From: Winogradskya consettensis
Lineage (GTDB): Bacteria > Actinomycetota > Actinomycetes > Mycobacteriales > Micromonosporaceae
Assembly: GCF_018332715.1 (NCBI RefSeq)
Contig: NZ_BOQP01000016.1
Coordinates: 230,011 to 294,010 of the forward strand
Direction: 5' to 3'
Length of the DNA: 64,000 nucleotides
Part shown: positions 40,955 through 52,600 of the stretch, in pieces
How the letters are laid out: each line of letters opens with the position of its first letter
How positions within the stretch are numbered: position 1 is the first letter of the stretch
The notes under the pieces: model-generated
What the model was told of the DNA's origin: nothing
Seen by the model: the letters and a program-made list of their open reading frames with translations, nothing else
Database searches by the model: none
Made by a program: the position numbers and the translations under genes

Positions 40955-41899
40955 ATGACTGAACTCGGTAACAGCGGCATCGAGGTCTTCCCGCTCGCCC
41001 TCGGCGGCAACACGTTCGGGTGGACCAGTGACGCGAGCACGTCGGAGCAGGTCCTCGACGCCTACCTCGCGGGCGGCGGCACCTTCATCGACACCGCCGA
41101 CGGCTACTCGGCGTGGGCTCCCGGCAACTCCGGCGGCGAGTCGGAGACGATCATCGGTGCCTGGCTGGCTGCCCGCGGCAATCGCGACCGGATCGTCCTC
41201 GCCACCAAGGTCAGTCAGCACCCGCAGTTCCGCGGCCTGTCCGCGGCCAACGTCGCCGCGGCGGCCGACGCCTCTCTCACCCGGCTCGGGACCGACGTCA
41301 TCGACCTTTACTGGGCGCACTACGACGACGCGAACACCCCGCTGGAGGAGACCGCCGGCGCTTTCGACGCGCTCGTGCGAGCCGGCAAGGTGCGCGCGAT
41401 CGGGGTGTCCAACTACACCGGCGACCGCATCCGGGAGTGGTTCGAGATCGCCCGCCGCGCGGGCTACACCCTGCCCGTCGCGGTCCAGCCGCACTACAAC
41501 CTGGTCAAGCGCGGTGCGTACGAGCGTGACATCGCCCCCGTCGCCGCCGCCGAGCACCTCGCCGTCGTGCCCTACTACGGCCTGGCCAGCGGCTTCCTGA
41601 CCGGCAAGTACAAGACGGCCGCCGATGTGGCCGGAGCCCGCGGACCGGGCGCCGGCTCCTACCTCAACGATGCCGGGCTCGCCGTCGTCAAGGTGCTCGA
41701 GGACATCGCAGCGGGCAGTGATGTCGCCCCGGCCACGGTGGCACTGTCCTGGCTGCGCGGCCGTCGCGACGTGGCCGCCCCGATCGCCAGCGCCAGCAAG
41801 GTCGAGCAGCTCCCCGCGCTGCTCGCCTCGGCCACGTTCGAGCTCGGCGCCGACGAGCGCCGCGCCCTCGACGAGGTTTCGGCGAACGTCCCGCAGTAG
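40955..41899 (+). CDS. Aldo/keto reductase
   Basis: 314 residues. The (beta/alpha)8 AKR tetrad is intact: Asp46 and Tyr51 in FIDTADGYS, Lys in LATKVSQHP (about residue 83) and His in LYWAHYDD (about 118). VRAIGVSNYTGDRI and the C-terminal NADPH-site segment APIASASKVEQL are also typical. The profile is closest to the stress-related YajO/Tas-type members that reduce aldehydes. The gene is monocistronic and divergent from the response regulator, convergent with the beta-galactosidase. Confidence 0.93.
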   Translation: MTELGNSGIEVFPLALGGNTFGWTSDASTSEQVLDAYLAGGGTFIDTADGYSAWAPGNSGGESETIIGAWLAARGNRDRIVLATKVSQHPQFRGLSAANVAAAADASLTRLGTDVIDLYWAHYDDANTPLEETAGAFDALVRAGKVRAIGVSNYTGDRIREWFEIARRAGYTLPVAVQPHYNLVKRGAYERDIAPVAAAEHLAVVPYYGLASGFLTGKYKTAADVAGARGPGAGSYLNDAGLAVVKVLEDIAAGSDVAPATVALSWLRGRRDVAAPIASASKVEQLPALLASATFELGADERRALDEVSANVPQ

Positions 41900-41911
41900 G
41901 AGCGGGCCGGA

Positions 41912-44758
41912 TCAGGCCCGCAGGATGACGCGCAGGCGTTGCGGGGACGGCGTGAGCTTGTAGCCGGGGAGCACGCCCTGACCGCACGAGGCGGTGCCGA
42001 CGCCGCTGGTGGCGGCGTCCAGCGAGATCCACGTCTCCGTGGCGGCGGGGAGTTCGTGATCGTGGGCGGTCGCGGCGATCGTCGCGCGGGACCACGGGCG
42101 CACGGTCAGCGACACGTCCGTGCCGAGCACACGCAGCGAGGTTGCCCCGAGGTCGATCAGCGCGTCGTCGACCAGGTGTGCGCCGTGTTCCTGCGGGCGT
42201 ACCGTCCGGACCGCGAAGTCATCGGCGCTCGCGGTGAACGTGCCGTAGCGCGCGCCCTGGCCGGTGTCCGGATATCGGGGTCCGGGGCCGTAGCCGGTCC
42301 AGGTGACCTGCCGGGCCGGCGCCGCCACGCGCAGGTCGAGGCCGGCGCGGGCCCAGTCGCACGGCCACGGACCGTAGGGTTCCAGACTCAGGTCGAGGGC
42401 GAGCGCGGTGCCGTCGGTGGTCCAGCGCCAGGTCGCGGCGACGCCCGCGGAGCGCACGGGCAGGCCGTGACGGGTACGCACCACGAGCGCGTCGCCGTCC
42501 TCAGCGATCTCGATCAGGCGGGTCCGCAGGTCGTCCAGGCGCGCGTTCGCCCAGCGGACGGCGACCGGAGGCAGGTCCCGTTCCTCCCAGCCGGTGCCGC
42601 GGTCGTTGTCGGTGGGTGCCCGCCACAGGCTCACGGCAACGTCGTGCAGGTCGAGCTCGCCGAGGCGTACCGGCATGCCTGTGCGCTCGTCGAAGACCGC
42701 GGGCCCGAGACGCAACGGGACCGGAGTCAGGGTCGGCGCCGGGCGGTGCGGGACGTGCTGGACCCACGCGACCTCGTGCCCTGCCTCGCACCCGTCGCCG
42801 GCCGCACGCCGCCGCAGACTGATGGTCACCGGGCCGTTCGTGGCGGCCGGTGTCAACGGCACGACGACCCGCGCGCCCGCCGGCACCGGAGGCAACTCGA
42901 TCGGCGTGGAAACCCCGTCGACGACGGCGACCGCCGCCAGGTGCGCCAGGTCCAGCGCGTGATGGCGGTTGACGACGGTCAGCGCCGACAGATCCGGGGC
43001 GAGTTCCAGGCCGACGGGGGAGAAGACACGCGCGAGGTCGGCGAGCGCGGGGCCGGGCGTCCTGTCGGCGTGCACGAGCCCGTCGATGACGAAGTTGCCG
43101 TCGTGGACGCGTTCGCCGAAGTCACCGCCGTACAGGCTGACCGGGCGGCCACCGATCTCGTACAGCGCGTGCTCGACCCATTCCCAGATGAACCCGCCGG
43201 CCAGCCGCGGATAGGTGTGGAACAGCTCCTGGTATTCGCTGAGCCCGCCGGGCCCGTTGCCCATGGCATGGGCGTACTCGCAGAGCACGAACGGCAGCGA
43301 ACGCCGGTGCTCGTCCTCGTCCGGGTCCGCGAGAGCGCCGATCCGTTCGACCTCGCCCGTCATCGCGTACATGCGGGAGTAGAGATCGACGTGCACAGAG
43401 CGCTGGTCGCCCTCGTAGTGGACGAGCCGGTCCGGGTCGCGTTGCTTGGCCCAGATCGCGGTCGCGTCGAGGTTCGCGCCGGTGCCGGCCTCGTTGCCCA
43501 GGGACCAGATCAGCACGCTGGGATGGTTCTTGTCACGCTCGACCGTGCGGCGCATCCGGTCGGTGTACGCGGGCAGCCACTGCGGGTCGTCGCTGGGGTT
43601 GCGGTGCCAGTCCTCGGTCACGAAGCCGTGCGTCTCGAGGTCGTTCTCCAGGACGAGGTAGATCCCGATCTCGTCGGCGAGGTCCAGGAACGCCGCGCCG
43701 GGCGGGTAGTGCGAGGTGCGTACGGCGTTGATGTTGTGCTGTTTCATCAGCAGCAGCTCGGCGCGCGCGGTTCCCAGGTCCACCGCCCGGCCCTTGCGCG
43801 GGTCGTGCTCGTGCCTGTTCACGCCGCGGAAGAGCAACGGCGCGCCGTTGAGCAGCAGAGTGGAGTTCTCGACGTGCACGGTCCGGAAACCGATGCGCAG
43901 GTTCACGGTTTCGAACGGCGTGCGCACCTGGGCCGCGTACAACTCAGGTGTCTCTGCACTCCAGGGCCGGACGGATGGCAGCTGATGGTCCACGCCAGGG
44001 GTGAAATCGCCGAGACCGTCGACGCTGATGCTCACCTCGGCGCCGTTCTCCCCGGCGCCGCTATCCCTGCCGTCGTCTTCCGCTGCGCCGTCTTCTACGT
44101 CGACATCGATGCGCAGGGTGCCGGCGCCGTTGTCGTATCCGGCGTGCACGAAGACGTCGCGGATCCCGCCGCGCGGGCGGGCGAGCAGCGTGACGCTGCG
44201 GAAGATGCCGGGCATCCACCACATGTCCTGGTCCTCGAGGTAGCTGTGCGCGGACCACTGCGCCAGGCGTACGAGCAGCAGGTTGGCACCCGCCCGCAGC
44301 ACCCCGGTGGTCTCGAAGTCCGTGGTGAGCCTGCTCCCGCGCAGCGTCCCGAGCTCGACGCCGTTGAGCCACACGGTCGCGGCACCGTCCACGCCCTCGA
44401 ACCGCAGCACCGAGGGGTGGGCGAGCACGTCCGCGTCGGCGGTGAACTCGAGGCGGTGATCGTGGACGGGGTTGTCATCCGGCGGGAACGGCGGATCCAT
44501 CGGGAACGGATAGTCGACGTTCGCGTAGATCGGGGCGCCGATCCCCTGCAGGGCCAGATGGCCGGGCACCTCGACCGGCGACCAGATCCCCTGATCGTCA
44601 TCGGTGACGTGGCGCGGGGTCGGGAACGACCGCACCAGCCACGTACCGTCGAGCACCTGCCGCGGCGCGTCGGAGTGCAGATGTGCACGGGGCGCGCGGC
44701 CCCCGCTGCCGGGCAACGGCGACGCCAGGTTGCTGATCACCCTCTGCAGGCTACTCAA
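41912..44758 (-). CDS. lacZ: GH2 beta-galactosidase, LacZ type
   Basis: 948 residues from TTG 44758; a GTG at 44740 is an alternative start, as neither has a good ribosome binding site. The domain order is that of LacZ: the jelly-roll sugar-binding domain (LDGTWLVRSFPTP...DPPFPPDDNPVHDHR), an Ig-like domain, the TIM barrel with GVNRHEHDPRKGRAVDLG, the acid/base in VLIWSLGNEAGTG and the nucleophile in FVLCEYAHAMGNG, then the C-terminal small-chain domain (WRAPTDNDRGTGWEERDL...WTGYGPGPRYPDT). There is no signal peptide, so it is intracellular. No lactose permease or repressor is adjacent. Confidence 0.92.
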   Translation of the reverse strand: MSSLQRVISNLASPLPGSGGRAPRAHLHSDAPRQVLDGTWLVRSFPTPRHVTDDDQGIWSPVEVPGHLALQGIGAPIYANVDYPFPMDPPFPPDDNPVHDHRLEFTADADVLAHPSVLRFEGVDGAATVWLNGVELGTLRGSRLTTDFETTGVLRAGANLLLVRLAQWSAHSYLEDQDMWWMPGIFRSVTLLARPRGGIRDVFVHAGYDNGAGTLRIDVDVEDGAAEDDGRDSGAGENGAEVSISVDGLGDFTPGVDHQLPSVRPWSAETPELYAAQVRTPFETVNLRIGFRTVHVENSTLLLNGAPLLFRGVNRHEHDPRKGRAVDLGTARAELLLMKQHNINAVRTSHYPPGAAFLDLADEIGIYLVLENDLETHGFVTEDWHRNPSDDPQWLPAYTDRMRRTVERDKNHPSVLIWSLGNEAGTGANLDATAIWAKQRDPDRLVHYEGDQRSVHVDLYSRMYAMTGEVERIGALADPDEDEHRRSLPFVLCEYAHAMGNGPGGLSEYQELFHTYPRLAGGFIWEWVEHALYEIGGRPVSLYGGDFGERVHDGNFVIDGLVHADRTPGPALADLARVFSPVGLELAPDLSALTVVNRHHALDLAHLAAVAVVDGVSTPIELPPVPAGARVVVPLTPAATNGPVTISLRRRAAGDGCEAGHEVAWVQHVPHRPAPTLTPVPLRLGPAVFDERTGMPVRLGELDLHDVAVSLWRAPTDNDRGTGWEERDLPPVAVRWANARLDDLRTRLIEIAEDGDALVVRTRHGLPVRSAGVAATWRWTTDGTALALDLSLEPYGPWPCDWARAGLDLRVAAPARQVTWTGYGPGPRYPDTGQGARYGTFTASADDFAVRTVRPQEHGAHLVDDALIDLGATSLRVLGTDVSLTVRPWSRATIAATAHDHELPAATETWISLDAATSGVGTASCGQGVLPGYKLTPSPQRLRVILRA

Positions 44759-44785
44759 CCCCCGGCGCCGCCGCCTTCAGCTATG

Positions 44786-45040
44786 TCAGGAGTCGCGCAG
44801 CGGACGGCCCTGGCCGTCCACGCCACCGTTGACGAGAATCATGATGCCGTCGATGAAGCCCCACAGGCCCCCGATGCCACAGGTGAAAACCGAGGCGACG
44901 AGCTGGAGCACACCGGTACGGGTGTGACCCATGTAGAACCGGCCGATGCCGAGCGAGCCGAGGAAGATACCGAGAAGCCCGGCGACGAGCTTGCTCTTGT
45001 CCGAGACACCGCCCGGCTGCTGGTACTGAGGTGTGGTCAT
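44786..45040 (-). CDS. TM2-domain membrane protein
   Basis: 84 residues. A short Gln/Pro cytosolic head precedes KLVAGLLGIFLGSLGIGRFYMGHTRTGVLQL, then a second helix VFTCGIGGLWGFIDGIMIL. The G-x-x-G-x-x-R-F-Y-x-G turn and the second helix ending W-x-F-I-D are diagnostic for TM2 proteins. Their molecular function in bacteria is unknown. It lies 27 nt upstream of the beta-galactosidase start and could share its transcript. Confidence 0.9.
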   Translation of the reverse strand: MTTPQYQQPGGVSDKSKLVAGLLGIFLGSLGIGRFYMGHTRTGVLQLVASVFTCGIGGLWGFIDGIMILVNGGVDGQGRPLRDS

Positions 45041-45208
45041 GACGCGGAACCATAGTGATCTCTATGTGCTCCGCTACGCCCGGGGTCCACAATATGGGAC
45101 ACCGCCCGCCCAAACCTGCCCGTTCGGCTGGTCACGATCAGCTGTGCGTACCGTTCCGCCCCCTGCTTGCCGGCCGGAATTGTGCCTGACCGCGGCCGGC
45201 TGTCCCGG

Positions 45209-46168
45209 TCAGGGTGTGAGGATCCGCAGGGGGGTGCCGGACTGCCAGGCGGTGATGTTCTCGATCGCCTGGGTGTACATGGTGCTGTAGGTGGTTTCGG
45301 TGACGTAGCCGAGGTGGGGGAGTAGGACGGTGTTCGGGGCGCCGCGCAGGGGGTGGCCGGCCGGTAGGGGCTCGGTGGTGTAGACGTCGAGGCCGGCGCC
45401 GCCGATGGTGCCGGTGGTGAGGGCGGCGGCCAGGGCGGTTTCGTCCACGATGGGGCCTCGGGATGTGTTGACCAGCAGGGCGCCCGGCTTCATGGCGGCC
45501 AGTTCGGGGGCGCCGATCAGGCCTGTGGTGCGGGGGCTGAGTTTGAGGTGGATGGTCAGGATGTCGCTGGTGGCCAGGAGTTCGTCCTTGGGGACCCAGG
45601 TGGCGCCCGCCTCGGCGGCCCGGTCGGGGGTGAGGTTCTCGCTCCAGGCGTTGACGGTCATGTCGAAGGCCTGGGCGATGCGGGCGACCTGGGTGCCGAG
45701 GCGGCCGAGGCCCAGCACGCCCAGGGTGCTGCCCGCGAGGTCCGTGCCGACCGTGGTCTGCCAGCGGCCGTCGCGCAGGGCCCGGTCCTCGGTCACCACG
45801 TGGCGCCGGCAGGCGAGGATCAGGGCCCAGGTCAGTTCGGCGGTGTTGGAGCTCTTGGGCGAGGCGGGCATGGCCATGGCCGTGCCGCTGACCGTGACGC
45901 CGTGGTCGGCGGCCGCGGCCAGGTCGATGGAGGCGTTGACCATGCCTGTGGTGACCAGGAGCCGCAGGTCGGGCAGTCGGTCGAAGGTCTCGGCCCGGAA
46001 CGGGGTGCGTTCGCGCATGGCGATGACGACCTGGGCGCCGCGCAGGGCGGCGGCCAGGTCGTCGAGGTTGTCGATGTGGTCGTGCAGCACCTCGACGGAA
46101 GCGCCGTCCAGGAAGCCCAGGAAGGACGACGCCACCCGCTGGTAGTCGTCCAGGACGACGATCCTCAC
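45209..46168 (-). CDS. D-isomer-specific 2-hydroxyacid dehydrogenase
   Basis: 319 residues from GTG 46168, which overlaps the stop of the PPOX gene (GTGA). The NAD-binding motif GSTLGVLGLGRLGTQVARIAQAF is intact. The catalytic Arg lies in VNTSRGPIVDE, the Glu about 30 residues later (TTEPLPAGHPLRG) and the His in VLLPHLGYVT. Members reduce 2-oxoacids or oxidise D-2-hydroxyacids such as glycerate or phosphoglycerate; the substrate is not evident. The longer frame reaching 46462 runs through the PPOX gene antisense codons and is not used. Confidence 0.9.
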   Translation of the reverse strand: MRIVVLDDYQRVASSFLGFLDGASVEVLHDHIDNLDDLAAALRGAQVVIAMRERTPFRAETFDRLPDLRLLVTTGMVNASIDLAAAADHGVTVSGTAMAMPASPKSSNTAELTWALILACRRHVVTEDRALRDGRWQTTVGTDLAGSTLGVLGLGRLGTQVARIAQAFDMTVNAWSENLTPDRAAEAGATWVPKDELLATSDILTIHLKLSPRTTGLIGAPELAAMKPGALLVNTSRGPIVDETALAAALTTGTIGGAGLDVYTTEPLPAGHPLRGAPNTVLLPHLGYVTETTYSTMYTQAIENITAWQSGTPLRILTP

Positions 46169-46569
46169 TTGAGTTTGCCCCAGCCGTGCCAGCGCTCGAT
46201 GGCGAGCCGGGTGAGCACCCGGGGGCTCTCGCGGTCGGGGTACGCGTCGCCGTTGTAGTGGCGGGAGATGCGGTCGATGCCGGCCAGGTCGACGTCCTCG
46301 ACGATCTCGGAGACGGTGCCCTGCAGGCTGACGTGGGTGTACCAGTCGTCGGAGGCGAGGACGGTCAGGGAGACGCGGGGGTCCTTCTTGAGGTGCTTGA
46401 TCCGGACCCGGGTGGCGTCGAGGCCGAGCAGCACGTGGCTGTCGTCCTCGAGGAGGTACCACGTGGCGACCGTGACCGGGCGGCCGTCGGCGGCGACCGT
46501 GGCCATGACGGCCGGGTTGGGAAGGCGGAGCAGGTCGAGGACCTGGGTGGGCAGGGGCAGGGCTGTCAT
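46165..46569 (-). CDS. PPOX-class flavin/F420-type oxidoreductase
   Basis: 134 residues from ATG 46569. This is a split-barrel fold typical of the pyridoxamine-5'-phosphate oxidase superfamily, PPOX class: LLRLPNPAVMATVAADGRPVTVATWYLLEDDSHVLLGLD, then RVRIKHLKKDPRVSLTVLASDDWYTHVSLQGTVSEI, and a C-terminal helix with YPDRESPRVLTRLAIERWHGWG. Actinobacterial members frequently use F420. The stop overlaps the dehydrogenase start, so both are co-translated and possibly metabolically linked. Confidence 0.88.
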   Translation of the reverse strand: MTALPLPTQVLDLLRLPNPAVMATVAADGRPVTVATWYLLEDDSHVLLGLDATRVRIKHLKKDPRVSLTVLASDDWYTHVSLQGTVSEIVEDVDLAGIDRISRHYNGDAYPDRESPRVLTRLAIERWHGWGKLK

Positions 46570-46695
46570 GCGAGCAAGCCTAGAGGATTCCCGATTCTTC
46601 ATGCCGAAGCGTGAATGTGCGAGGTTTGCGAGCTTTATTCTGAATAGGCTCGCGAGTGGCGGTGATCACGCGCTGCCTGCCTCGTAGGAGAGTCG

Positions 46696-49600
46696 ATGAC
46701 GTCACGCCGGGCGGTGGCGCTGTTCACGATCATTGTCCTGGTTTCGCTGTCAGCGGTGGTCGGTCTGTCCGGCCCGGCAGCGGCGGCGGGCGGGTACGTG
46801 CTGTCCCTCTACGGCGGTACGGGCGCGGCGAGTGCCCCCGTGGCCGGTCCGGTCGGGTCGAGTCCGATCGGGCATCCGGACGCGATGGCGACCGACGGGG
46901 CGGGCAACGTCTGGGTGTACGTGCGCTCCGCGTGCCGGGTCGTCAAGATTTCCGCGGCGGGGACGCTGTCCCCGGCGGTGGGTAACGGGACGTGCGGGGC
47001 GGCTGTTGCCGGTGATGCGACGTCGTCGCCGTTGTCGAGCAGTGTCAAGGCGCTCGCCGTGGACGGCAGCGGGAACCTGTTCGTCGGGGACTACGGCAAC
47101 GCGCGGGTCTTCAAGGTCACGACCGGCGGGACGCTGTCGGTCTTCGCCGGCAACGGGACGACGACCGCGCCGGTAGCGGGATCGGCGACCTCGACGGCGG
47201 TGCGGCCCGACAGCATGGCGGTCGACGGGTCCGGGAACCTCTTCGTCGGCTGTGTGAGCCAGGCCCAGGTCGTGAAGATCACCGCGGCGGGAGCGCTGAC
47301 CCGGTACGCCGGGACGGGCACCGCCGGCACCCCGATTCTCGGCGGCGTCGCCACGCTGACGCAGATCAACCAGCCCGCCAGCCTCGCCGTCGACACGACC
47401 GGGAACCTCTACGTCGGAGACATCGGCAACAAGCGCATCTACCAGGTCAGCACCGCGAACGTGCTGAGCTTCTTCGCCGGCTCCGGGACGACCGCGACCC
47501 CCGTGCCGGGCAGCATCACCTCACCGGTCCCGGCGCCGTACGCGATGGCGTTCGACAGCGCCTCGATCCTCTACGTCGCGGAGAACTACAGCCATCAGAT
47601 CCTGTCGTTCACGCTGGCCGGGCTCGGTGCGCCGACGCTCGTGGCGGGCACGGGCGGCACGGGTACGCCCGTCGCCGGCACCTCGACGAGCTCGCCGCTG
47701 GGCACGATCCCGGCTCTGGTGGCGACCGCGGCGAGCACGGTGCTGGCCGGCGACACGGACAACAACTACCTGCTCCGCATCGCCGCACCGACCGTGCCGG
47801 GCGCCCCGACCGGCTTGTCCGCGGTTCCCGGCCCGTCGAAGGCGATCCTGACGTTCTCCCCGCCGGCGAGCGACGGCGGCAGCGCGATCACCGGGTACGA
47901 GGCGTCGACGAACAACGGCACCACGTGGGCGGCGCTGACCACGACCGGGTCCAGCACGAGGACCGGCACGGTGACGGGCCTGATCAACGGCATCGCCTAC
48001 ACCGTACGGGTCCGGGCGGTCAACGCCGTCGGCACGAGCACGGCGAGCGCGAGCACCACCGTCACGCCCGCGACAGCGCCCGACGCGCCGACCGCGCTGA
48101 TCCCCGTGGGCCAGGACGCGCAGGTGAACCTGACGTTCGTGCCGCCGCTGAACAACGGGGGCAGCGCGATCACCGGGTACGAGGTGTCCACCGACAGCGG
48201 CTCCACGTGGTCGGCGTTCGCCGCGACGGGCGTGCTGGGGCTGTCCGGGAACGTCACCGGGCTGACGAACGGGACGGCGTACACCTTCCAGATCCGGGCG
48301 GTGAATCTCGTCGGCCCGGGCCCGTCGACGGCTGCGGTCACCGCGACGCCGCGGGGTGCGCCCTATGCGCCGGCGAATCTCACCGCCGTCGCGGGTAACG
48401 CCCAGGCGACGCTGACGTTCACGACGCCGGCCGACGGCGGCAACGCGCTGCTGGGGTATCAGGTGTCGACCGACGACGGCGCGACCTGGGCCGGGCTGAC
48501 GGTCACCACGGCCGGGACGACCAACACGGCGACCGTGACAGGGCTTACCAACGGCACTTCCTATCCCGTACGCGTCAGAGCCCTGAACCTGGCCGGCACC
48601 GGAGTCCCCAGCTCAGCCACCACCGTCTCCCTCGCCGCGCTCGTGCCCGACGCCCCGACCGGGCTGATCGCCGTCGCCGGGGACGCCCAGATCGCGGTCA
48701 GCTTCACGCCCCCGGCGAGCAACGGCGGCAGCGCGATCACCGGCTACGAGGCGTCCACGAACAACGGCACGAGCTGGAGCGCGCTCGCCACGACGGCCGG
48801 TCTGCTCGGCGCGCGGAACGCGACGATCACCGGTCTGACCAACGGGACGTCGTACACGGTCCGGGTGCGTGCGGTGAACGCCGTCGGCCCGAGCCCGGCG
48901 AGCACGAGCGTCACGGTGACTCCGCGGGGGGCGCCGTACGCGCCGGCCAATCTCACGAACGTCCCGGGCAACGGTCAGGCGACGCTGACGTTCACGACGC
49001 CGGGGGACGGCGGCAACGCGATCCTGGGGTATCAGGTGTCGACGGACGACGGCGCGACCTGGAACGGGCTGACGGTCACCACGGCCGGGACGACCAACAC
49101 CGCGACCGTGACGGGCCTCAGCAACGGGACCGTCTACCCCGTACGCGTCAGGGCCGTGAACCTCGCCGGCACCGGAGCGGCGAGCTCGGCCACCACCGTG
49201 TCCCTCTCCGCGCTCGTGCCGGATGCCCCGACGACGCTGATCGCCGTCGCGGGGGACGCCTCGATCGCGGTCACGTTCGTGCCCCCGGCGAGCACGGGTG
49301 GCAGCGCGATCACGGGCTATGAGGCGTCGACCGACAACGGCGCGACGTGGGGTCCGCTCGCCACGACCGCGGGCCTGCTGGGCGTCCGGAACGGCACGAT
49401 CACGGGCCTCACCAACGGTACGGCGTACGCGGTGAAGATCCGCGCCGTCAACGCCGTGGGTCCCAGCGTCGCTACAGCGGCTGTCAGTGCCACGCCGCGC
49501 GGTGTGGCGTATGCCCCGGCGAACCTCACCGCCGCGCCCGGTGACCGCCAGGCGACCGTCACGTTCACGACGCCGGGGGACGGCGGCAACGCGCTGCTCG

Positions 49601-52600
49601 GCTATCAGGTGTCCACCGACAACGGCACGACGTGGAACGGGCTGACGGTCACGACGGCCGGCACCACCAACACCGGCACGGTGACCGGCCTGACCAACGG
49701 CACCACGTACGCGCTCAAGGTCCGCGCGATTAGCCTGGCGGGTAACGGCATCGCGAGCTCGCCGGCCTCGGTGACGCTGCCCGCGCTGGTGCCCGACGCG
49801 CCGACCGGGCTGGTCGCCATCGCCGGGGATGCCTCGATCGCGGTCACCTTCGCGCCCCCGGCGAACACGGGCGGAAGCGCGCTCACCGGCTATGAGGCGT
49901 CGACCGACAACGGCACCACGTGGAGCCCGCTCACGACGACCGCGGGCCTGCTCGGCGTCCGGAATGGCACGATCACAGGTCTGACCAACGGCACCGCGTA
50001 CGCGGTGAAGGTCCGCGCGGTCAACGCCGTGGGTACCAGCGTTGCTACAGCAGCTGTCAGCGCTACGCCGCGCGGTGTCCCGTACGCGCCGGCCAATCTC
50101 ACCGCCGCCCCCGGTGACCGCCAGGCGACGGTCACATTCACCACGCCGGCCGACGGCGGCAACGCGATCCTCGGCTACCAGGTGTCGACCGACAACGGCG
50201 CGACCTGGAACGGGCTGACGGTCACCACCACGGGCTCCACCAGCACCGGCACGGTCACCGGCCTGACCAACGGCACGACCTACGCGCTCAAGGTCCGCGC
50301 GCTGAACCTCGCGGGAACCGGCATCGCGAGCACGGCGGCGTCCGTCACGCTGCAGACCCTCGCGCCCGACGCGCCGACCGGGCTGGTCGCGGGCGCCGGG
50401 GACTCGTCGGTCACGCTCAGCTTCGCCGCACCGGCCGCCAACGGGGGCAGCGCGATCACCGGGTACCAGGCGTCCGTCGACAACGGCACCACCTGGACCA
50501 CGCTCAGCACCACCGACGGCCTCCTCGGGGTGAAGAACGCGACGATCACCGGCCTGACCAACGGGACCACGTACGCCGTACGCGTCCGCGCGCTCAACAC
50601 CGTCGGCCCCGGCCCGGCGAGCGGGAGTGCGAGCGCAACCCCGCGCGGGGCACCGTACGCGCCGACCGGCCTCTCCGCCGCGCCCGGCAACACGCAGGCG
50701 ACCCTGACGTTCACCACCCCGAACGACGGCGGCTACGGGATCCTCGGCTACCAGGTCTCCACCGATGACGGCTCCACGTGGGCGGGGCTCGCGGTCACGA
50801 CGTCCGGAACCACCAACACGGGTACGGTCACCGGCCTCACCAACGGCAGGACGTACGCGCTGCGCGTCCGCGCGTACAGCCTCGGCGGCACCGGCGCGGC
50901 GAGCGCGGGCACCGCCGTGGTCCTGCCAGCCCTCGCCCCCACGGCACCGTCCGGGCTGGTCGCGATCGCGGGGGACACCACCGTGGCCCTGATGTTCGCG
51001 CCGCCCTCGGCGAACGGTGGCGCCGCGATCACCGGTTACGAGGCGTCCACCGACGACGGCACCACCTGGTCGGCGCTCGCCACGACCGACGGCCTGCTCG
51101 GCATGCGCAACGCGACCCTCACCGGGCTCGTCAACGGCACCACGTACGCGATCCGGGTCCGAGCCCTCAACCCGACCGGCCCGAGCCCGGCCAGTGACAG
51201 CGCTTCGGCCACCCCACGCGGTGCGGCGTACGCGCCGACCGGACTCACCGCCGTCCCCGGTAACGGCCAGGCGGTGCTGACGTTCACGACGCCGGCCGAC
51301 GGCGGCAACACCCTCCTCGGCTACCAGGTGTCGACGGACAACGGCGGCACGTGGTCGGCGCTGACCGTGTCCACATCCGGCACGACCAACACGGCGACCG
51401 TCACCGGGCTGACGAACGGCATCACCTACTCCGTACGCGTCAGAGCCCTGAACCTCGGCGGCGCCGGAGCTCCCAGCGCGACCGCCACCGTGACCCCGGC
51501 GACCGTGCCCGGCGCCCCGACCGGCGTCGCCGCCGCTCCGGGCAACACCCAGATCACGGTGACCTATACGGCACCGGCGAGCACGGGCGGCAGCCCGGTC
51601 ACCGGCTACCAGGTCTCCACCGACGACGGCGCGACGTGGGCGGCGCTGCCCGCGTCCGGCATCGTCACCGGGCTCACCAACGGCACGCCGTACGCCGTCC
51701 GCGTCCGGGCCCTCAACGCCGTCGGCGCCGGCGCGTCCAGCGCACAGGTCAGCGTGACCCCGGTGCCGAACACCCCGGACCCGCCCACCGGCCTGTCCGC
51801 GGTGCGGGGCGACCGCAGCGCGACCCTGACGTTCACACCGCCGGCGATGACCGGTGCGAGCCCGATCAGCTCCTACGACGTGTCCACGGACAACGGCGCT
51901 ACGTGGGCCGCACTGGCCGCTTCGAAAGTCGTGACCGGCCTGACGAACGGGACCACGTACACGGTCCAGGTGCGCGCGGTGAACGCCTCCGGTCCGGGGC
52001 CGGCGAGCGCCTCGGCGACCGTGACGCCCGCGACGACTCCCGGCGCGCCGACCGGGCTGTCCGTGGCGATGGGCGACGGCACGGCGACGCTGTCCTTCAC
52101 CGCGCCCGCGTCCGACGGCGGCGACCCGATCAGCTCCTACGACGTGTCCACCGACGACGGCGGTACGTGGGCGGCGCTGCCCGCTTCCCGGATCGTCGGG
52201 GGGCTGACGAACGGCACGTCCTACACGTTCCGCGTACGCGCGGTGAACAGCGTCGGTGCCGGCACACCCACCGCGGGCACCACCGCCACACCGTCGACGG
52301 TTCCCGGCGCTCCCACCGGGGTGTCCGCGACCGCGGGTGACGGCCGGGCCGTGGTCACCTTCACCGCCCCGGCCAACGACGGTGGTTCGCCGATCACCCG
52401 CTACGAGGTGTCCACCGACGACGGCGTCAGCTGGGCCACCCTGCCCGCGAACGGCACGGTCACCGGCCTGACCAACACCACGACCTACACCGTCCGGGTA
52501 CGCGCGGTGAACAGCACCGGAGCCGGCCCCGCGAGCACCGCCGTCACGGTCACCCCCGTGGACGGCCTGCCCGGGGCGCCGACCGGGCTGTCGGCCACCC

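Noticed and set aside
41939..45055. A 1038-residue plus-strand frame opposite the beta-galactosidase
   Set aside because: The minus strand encodes a complete LacZ and a TM2 protein; the plus frame is a GC-driven shadow rich in Arg, Gly and Val.
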